A DNA stretch of 10,067 bases, from assembly GCA_030839105.1 (NCBI GenBank), contig JAUZEI010000474.1:1-10067 (forward strand), written 5' to 3'. The first letter of the stretch is position 1. Each line of letters starts with the position of its first letter. A program made the translations under genes and the position numbers. This DNA comes from Actinomycetota bacterium. Its GTDB lineage: Bacteria > Actinomycetota > Acidimicrobiia > IMCC26256 > PALSA-610. Below the pieces are notes generated by a model. It worked only from the letters and a program-made list of their open reading frames with translations, made no database searches and had not been told where the DNA came from. Below, piece by piece: positions 6,671-10,067 of the stretch.

Positions 6671-7270
6671 GTGGTGTCGATTGACGAGACCGCACAGTTC
6701 TGGGACGAGCAGGCTCGCACGTTCGACGACGAGGCCGACCACGGACTGCGAAGCCCGGCGGCGCGTCACGCGTGGCGAGACATGCTTCGCTCGGTGCTGC
6801 CGAACCCGCCGGCCGACGTCGTCGACCTCGGTTGCGGCACCGGGTCGTTAGCGGTGTTGCTGGCGGAGGAGGGATACCGAGTCACCGGAATCGACCTGTC
6901 GGCGAAGATGCTCGAACGCGCGACGGCCAAGGCACGGGCAGCCGGCACCGCGACTTCCTTTCGTCAGGGCGACGTCTCGGACCCGCAACTCCAGCGGGCG
7001 TCGATGGACGTCGTCGTCGTGCGCCACGTGACGTGGGCGCTCACCGATCCCGACGACGCCGTTCGCAAATGGGCAGGCCTGCTTCGCCCCGGCGGCCGCC
7101 TCGTGCTCGTCGAGGGACTCTGGTCGACGGGAACGGGCATGACCGCCCGCCGGCTCGAGGGCATCGTTCGACCGATCATCTCCAATTGCGAGACGCGCCC
7201 ACTTACCGACGAAGCGCTCTGGGGCCGGCCGATCGACGACGAGCGTTACGTCCTCGTCGCTCGCGGCTGA
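6671..7270 (+). CDS. class I SAM-dependent methyltransferase
   Basis: A 199-residue methyltransferase with the Rossmann SAM site VVDLGCGTGSLAVLL (motif I, about 50-64), GIDLSAKMLERA with Asp75 as the likely ribose-binding acid, GDVSD (about 100-104, motif II region), and LRPGGRLVLVEG (138-149). The N-terminal AQFWDEQARTFDDEADHGL is typical of small-molecule methyltransferases of the Methyltransf_11/25 groups. The substrate cannot be inferred. The start is uncertain: the frame opens with GTG at 6584, but its first 29 residues look unconserved. GTG at 6671 or 6674 places SIDETAQFW at the N-terminus as in relatives, with only a weak GGAAG upstream. After RPGGRL the protein continues for about 55 residues, so it is compact but complete. 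Confidence 0.85.
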   Translation: MVSIDETAQFWDEQARTFDDEADHGLRSPAARHAWRDMLRSVLPNPPADVVDLGCGTGSLAVLLAEEGYRVTGIDLSAKMLERATAKARAAGTATSFRQGDVSDPQLQRASMDVVVVRHVTWALTDPDDAVRKWAGLLRPGGRLVLVEGLWSTGTGMTARRLEGIVRPIISNCETRPLTDEALWGRPIDDERYVLVARG

Positions 7271-7275
7271 CGCCG

Positions 7276-7315
7276 GACCGGCGACGAACGAGGGCGACCG
7301 GCGACGAACGAGGGG
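7276..7315. repeat. two-copy 20-bp tandem repeat
   Basis: GACCGGCGACGAACGAGGGC (7276-7295) is followed directly by a second copy (7296-7315) that differs only in its last base. It starts six bases after the methyltransferase stop, and the end of copy 2 forms one arm of the adjacent hairpin. Confidence 0.85.
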
Positions 7316-7343
7316 ACGAGCCGGCATCGGCCCGCCCCCTCGT
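7308..7343. terminator. hairpin between convergent genes
   Basis: ACGAGGGG (7308-7315) pairs with CCCCTCGT (7336-7343). The 20-base interior can fold again through GCCG/CGGC. It sits between the methyltransferase and the convergent secreted-protein gene and could end transcripts from both sides. No T-tract is present. Confidence 0.6.
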
Positions 7344-7387
7344 CGTCACACCGTCGGGATCGTGGTCGTCAGGGACCTTGCCGTCGG

Positions 7388-7768
7388 TCAGATCGACGCG
7401 CGCGCGACGCAGGACTCGCCCGTTGCCGGGTTGGATGCCCGGGCCACGATCGAATCGGTTCCGGCCCGGTTGGGAAGCAGACGGCGGACCGAGAACGATC
7501 CGCTCGGAGCGGTGGTCGTGGCGGTCGTGCGGGCGACGACCACCCCGTTGTCGGTGATCGCGACGTTCCAGCGCTGCCCGACCCGGTTCTGGTCGACCTC
7601 GAACTCGGTCTCGATGCGGCCGTTGTCGGGGCGCAACTTGATCTTCGACGTGCTGGCCTTGCTGCACGTCCCGCTCTTCTGCACGTCTCCGGACTTCGCC
7701 TCGGCGGTTCCGGCGAGCGAGAGCACCAGAGTCGTTCCGAGTGCGAGGGTGGTGAGGATCTTCTTCAT
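7388..7768 (-). CDS. small secreted protein of unknown function
   Basis: A 126-residue protein with a clear Sec signal peptide: MKK, then a hydrophobic core ILTTLALGTTLVLSLAG, and a predicted signal peptidase I site after TAEA (residue 24). The mature part of about 102 residues is predicted to be beta-rich, with two cysteines, Cys35 and Cys120, near its ends that could form a disulfide. The segments FEVDQNRVGQRWNV, ATTTAPSGSFSVRR and ASNPATGESC resemble, from memory, a common family of actinobacterial secreted hypotheticals with the same VDSNxxGQxW...PSGSFxVR...NPxTGExC order; no function is known to me. The frame is open to 7840, but the ATG at 7768 has AAGGAG seven bases ahead and starts the signal peptide. 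It faces the helicase across a palindrome-rich gap. Confidence 0.88.
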   Translation of the reverse strand: MKKILTTLALGTTLVLSLAGTAEAKSGDVQKSGTCSKASTSKIKLRPDNGRIETEFEVDQNRVGQRWNVAITDNGVVVARTTATTTAPSGSFSVRRLLPNRAGTDSIVARASNPATGESCVARASI

Positions 7769-7821
7769 GTGCTTGCTCCTTCGGGAAGATGGGCTGGTAC
7801 ACGCAGCGTCGGCTCCGGCCG

Positions 7822-7840
7822 GTGCAAGAGTCGATTGCAC
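7822..7840. promoter_or_regulatory. inverted repeat, operator-like
   Basis: GTGCAA (7822-7827) and TTGCAC (7835-7840) are perfect 6-bp arms with a seven-base spacer, in the gap between two divergent genes. The size and spacing suit a dimeric regulator. Which gene it would control is unknown. Confidence 0.4.
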
Positions 7841-7843
7841 ATT

Positions 7844-7902
7844 GGTCGTACGACCCGGGGTCGCAGGGACCCGGGGCCAGGGACCCCCGGGGTCGCACGA
7901 CC
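7844..7902. repeat. cluster of nested palindromes in the secreted-protein/helicase gap
   Basis: GGTCGTACGACC (7844-7855) is a perfect palindrome. It overlaps CGACCC-G-GGGTCG (7851-7863). Two CAGGGACCC copies follow (from 7864 and from 7878). GACCCC-C-GGGGTC (7882-7894) is then followed by ACGACC (7897-7902), which pairs with GGTCGT at 7844-7849. The shared half-site is GACCC or its complement GGGTC. It could be an array of operator sites or a long GC-rich hairpin in the leader of the minus-strand gene. Confidence 0.7.
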
Positions 7903-7953
7903 CGGTGGATCGAGGTCGAGGTCTCGGGCGTCGGTGCGCGCCTTGGGGGCCGG

Positions 7954-7959
7954 TACCGT
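7954..7959 (+). promoter_or_regulatory. candidate -10 element for the helicase transcript
   Basis: TACCGT fits TANNNT and would start transcription near 7966, a few bases before the ATG of a seven-codon ORF and about 28 bases before the helicase ATG. No convincing -35 box is present. Confidence 0.3.
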
Positions 7960-7969
7960 GGTTCCTCCC

Positions 7970-7993
7970 ATGTCTGCAGGATCGCGTCGCTGA
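7970..7993 (+). other. possible seven-codon leader ORF abutting the helicase start
   Basis: ATG at 7970 opens MSAGSRR and ends at TGA 7991-7993; the helicase ATG begins at the next base. The helicase itself has only a distant AGGA (7978-7981), so re-initiation after this ORF is a possible route to translation. Chance occurrence cannot be excluded. Confidence 0.25.
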
Positions 7994-9766
7994 ATGGAGC
8001 TCGTCCGAGAGGTCTCACCCGATCGCGAGCTCTACCGCTGGCAGCTGGACGCCCTGATCAGCTGGCTGCGATGCGGACGGCGCGGCGTGATCGAAGCCGT
8101 CACCGGTTCCGGCAAGACCGACGTGGCGATCGCCGCGGCATCCGACGCGCTGCGGCGAGGTCGCTTCGTGCTCGTCGTCGTTCCGTCCCGGGTGCTGATG
8201 GAGCAGTGGCACGGACGGCTGAAGGTCGCGCTTCCCGATGCTCGCATCGGGCGGTTGGGCGACAGCGGGAAGGACGATGCCACTTCGTGTGACGTGCTCG
8301 TCGCGACCCGACACTCGGCCGCGGCCTACAAGCCCACACCGCCGACTACGGCCGGCGGCCTGCTCATCGCCGACGAATGCCACGGTCTCGGCGGCGGAAT
8401 CCTGCGGCGCGCGCTCTTGCGGCAGTACGACGAACGGCTCGGGCTCACCGCCACCCTCGAACGAAGCGACGACGCGGTAACCGAGTTGCTCCTGCCGTAC
8501 TTCGGCGGCATCTGTTACCGGTACGGCTTCGAACAGGCCATCGCCGACGGGGTCTGCGCCCGTCCCCGGGTGGCCTTCGTCGGGGTGCCGCTCACCGTCG
8601 ACGAACGGGCTGAGTACGCCGACGTCGAGCATCGACTCGTGAACGCGCGTCAACATCTGCGGGCGGTGCGCGACATGCCGCTCGAACCGTTCGGCGACTT
8701 CCTCGCCGCGGTCGCGCACCTCGCCGAGCGCGATGCGGGAGCCGACGGTCGAGCCGCGCGCGACTACCTCGACGCGTTCTCGAAGCGGCGCCAGATCGTG
8801 GCCCAGACGATCGGCAAGTACGAGCTGCTCGGGGATCTCGGGCCGACCATCAAGAACGCCGATGGCGCCCTCGTGTTCACGGAGACGGTGCGCGCCGCGA
8901 ATCACGCCATCAACCGGCTCGACCCCTTGGTCGCGATCGACCTGATCACCGGTTCGACGGCCCGGCGCCAGCGACGGGAGATCCTCGACGACCTACGCGT
9001 GCGCCGACTCGACGCGGTCGCAGCGCCGCGCGTGCTCGACGAGGGCATCGACGTGCCGGATGCGAACCTCGGCATCGTCATGAGCGCGAGCCGGACCCGA
9101 CGCCAGATGATCCAGCGCATGGGTCGCATCCTGCGCCGGAAGCGAAGCGGCGTGTCGGCCCGCTTCCTCATCATGTTCGCGAAGGACACGTTGGAGGACC
9201 CGGCCAGCCGCATCGAACGCGACGGCTTCCTCGACGAGATCGAACGCATCTCCGAGGCCACCGGCGTCTTCGACAGCGCACACTTCGAGCAGCTCGACGA
9301 GTTTCTCGCCGCTCCGGGTCCGGAGGTCGTGCGCGAGCCCGAGCATCTCGAGAGCTACGAGCGCGCGGTCGTCGACGCCGGAGCACGACTCGATCGTGCG
9401 CTCGACGAGGCGTCCATCGAGGCTCTGACCCGCACGATGGGTGTCGAGACCGCGTACGCGCTCGTGACCTTCGCCCGCCGCGACCTGCCTGAGCCCGGCG
9501 ACGAGGCGGTGATCGGTCAGCTCGAATCGCGCCTTCCGCCGGCCGCCAAGACGACGCCGTATCTTCCGCTGGAGCTCACGAACCTCCCCGAGGTCAGAAA
9601 GCCGCGCGTCGAGCCCAAACGACTCTCGACCGGGCAGGTGCCACTCGAGATCGCGCGCAGCGGCACCGGGTGGCGGATCAGCTGCACCGGGTGCGGCGAA
9701 GCTTCACCCCTCGTCCAGTTCCGCTGGCAGCTGTTCGACCAGACCGTGGCCTGTCGCTGCGCCTGA
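7994..9766 (+). CDS. SF2 DEAD/DEAH-type helicase (COG1061/XPB-like) with C-terminal cysteine cluster
   Basis: A 590-residue superfamily 2 ATP-dependent helicase. Motifs in order: YRWQLDAL with Gln17 (Q motif), TGSGKT 37-42 (Walker A), VVVPSRVLMEQW 61-72 (Ia), DECH 127-130 (Walker B), LTAT 151-154 (III), ALVFTETV 292-299 (IV region), VLDEGIDVPDAN 347-358 (V) and QRMGRILRR 374-382 (VI). The arginine fingers and ATP site look intact. A helical insert of about 200-285 lies between the two RecA domains. The tail from about 440 is variable and ends with CTGC (Cys564, Cys567) and CRC (Cys587, Cys589), a plausible zinc site. The group includes XPB-like repair helicases and ResIII-related enzymes. No nuclease, methylase or other defence partner is adjacent, so a stand-alone DNA repair or remodelling role is the cautious inference. 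The ATG at 7994 has a weak ribosome site. Confidence 0.9.
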   Translation: MELVREVSPDRELYRWQLDALISWLRCGRRGVIEAVTGSGKTDVAIAAASDALRRGRFVLVVVPSRVLMEQWHGRLKVALPDARIGRLGDSGKDDATSCDVLVATRHSAAAYKPTPPTTAGGLLIADECHGLGGGILRRALLRQYDERLGLTATLERSDDAVTELLLPYFGGICYRYGFEQAIADGVCARPRVAFVGVPLTVDERAEYADVEHRLVNARQHLRAVRDMPLEPFGDFLAAVAHLAERDAGADGRAARDYLDAFSKRRQIVAQTIGKYELLGDLGPTIKNADGALVFTETVRAANHAINRLDPLVAIDLITGSTARRQRREILDDLRVRRLDAVAAPRVLDEGIDVPDANLGIVMSASRTRRQMIQRMGRILRRKRSGVSARFLIMFAKDTLEDPASRIERDGFLDEIERISEATGVFDSAHFEQLDEFLAAPGPEVVREPEHLESYERAVVDAGARLDRALDEASIEALTRTMGVETAYALVTFARRDLPEPGDEAVIGQLESRLPPAAKTTPYLPLELTNLPEVRKPRVEPKRLSTGQVPLEIARSGTGWRISCTGCGEASPLVQFRWQLFDQTVACRCA

Positions 9767-9810
9767 CCCGCCGATCGTGCGGAAGCGGCCGAGCTGAGGG
9801 TGGGAGACGG

Positions 9811-9828
9811 GCGTTCCGATCCGGACGC
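9811..9828. terminator. small hairpin between convergent helicase and lipase genes
   Basis: GCGTTCCG (9811-9818) pairs with CGGACGC (9822-9828) with one bulged T and a three-base loop, inside the 69-base gap between the two stop codons. The stem is short and lacks a T-tract. Confidence 0.35.
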
Positions 9829-9835
9829 GTGATCG

Positions 9836-10067
9836 TCAGGCCGCCGGCAGCACCAGCGTGCACACCGGTGCCCGCGCGTGCGCGGGGTCGAGCGCGTTCA
9901 GGATGTAGCGACCGGTCATCGGGCTCGACACGATGGAAAGATGGTCGCTGAAGTCGAGCGGGCAGTGGTCCTGCAACGTGACGTTGGTGACGTTCGGGCC
10001 GGCGAGAAAACTGCTGGTGTACGGAGAGACGAGCTCGTCGTACCGGGTCGCGATGTTCGTGTAGATC
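9836..10067 (-). CDS. secreted class 2 lipase (triacylglycerol lipase), C-terminal fragment
   Basis: The C-terminal 76 residues of a class 2 lipase (Lipase_2 family), cut by the window end; the N-terminus and nucleophile serine lie beyond 10067. The fragment begins IYTNIATRYDELVSPYTSSF, where the Asp of TRYDE (fragment residue 10) is the expected catalytic acid. It continues GPNVTNVTLQDHCPLDFSDHLSI, where the His of SDH (residue 42) is the expected base, then YILNALDPAHA. Cys35 and Cys69 probably form a disulfide, fitting an exported enzyme. This pattern is typical of actinobacterial secreted lipases and esterases. It is too short to be an obvious gene on length alone, but the motif order is clear. 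It ends at the TGA at 9838-9836, convergent with the helicase. Confidence 0.85.
   Translation of the reverse strand, partial: IYTNIATRYDELVSPYTSSFLAGPNVTNVTLQDHCPLDFSDHLSIVSSPMTGRYILNALDPAHARAPVCTLVLPAA

Noticed and set aside
5669..6769. A 366-codon minus-strand open frame over the MBL gene
   Set aside because: No recognisable motif; it is antisense to an MBL protein with a complete metal site.
8015..8905. A 296-codon open frame antisense to the helicase
   Set aside because: No domain features, and the plus-strand helicase motifs are unambiguous across the same bases.
7994..9766. Helicase as part of a phage-defence system
   Set aside because: No nuclease, methylase, protease or other defence partner lies next to it; flanks are a secreted protein and a lipase. 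Not supported by this window.

Overview
The window is high-GC DNA with strong G/C preference at third codon positions, several GTG starts and few T-tracts. Gene content (a DUF6458-type small membrane protein, an actinobacterial-type class 2 lipase, a CYTH-CHAD protein, an M15_4-type peptidase) fits an Actinomycetota chromosome, possibly an uncultured soil or water lineage such as Acidimicrobiia. That placement is inference. No tRNA, rRNA, CRISPR array, insertion sequence or phage gene was seen. The region reads as ordinary core or metabolic chromosome rather than an accessory island.

Layout, left to right. 1-75: nothing recognisable. 76-891 (-): alpha/beta hydrolase, divergent from a 68-residue acidic protein (962-1168, +). 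1350 to about 1869 (-): an M15-type peptidase broken by two single-base frameshifts, divergent from a second alpha/beta hydrolase (2019-2870, +) that looks leaderless. 3115-3345 (+): two-helix membrane protein, followed by a perfect 12-bp-stem hairpin. 3542-4042 (+): OsmC-family protein, convergent with a CYTH-CHAD protein (4067-5548, -). The CYTH-CHAD gene is divergent from an RNase Z-like metallo-beta-lactamase protein (5732-6559, +), which is followed by a class I methyltransferase (6671-7270, +). 7388-7768 (-): small secreted protein. It is divergent, across a palindrome-rich 225-bp gap, from a 590-residue SF2 helicase (7994-9766, +). 9836 to the window end (-): C-terminal part of a secreted class 2 lipase.

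No gap between genes exceeds 300 bases; the largest are 1169-1349, 2871-3114, 3346-3541 and 7769-7993. Genes are mostly single units in divergent or convergent pairs, so little shared function can be argued from neighbourhood. The only plausible same-strand pair is the MBL protein and the methyltransferase.

No clear new multi-gene system was found. The points most worth a second look are the doubly frameshifted M15 peptidase that keeps all its zinc ligands, the dense palindromes between the secreted protein and the helicase, and the cysteine cluster at the helicase C-terminus.
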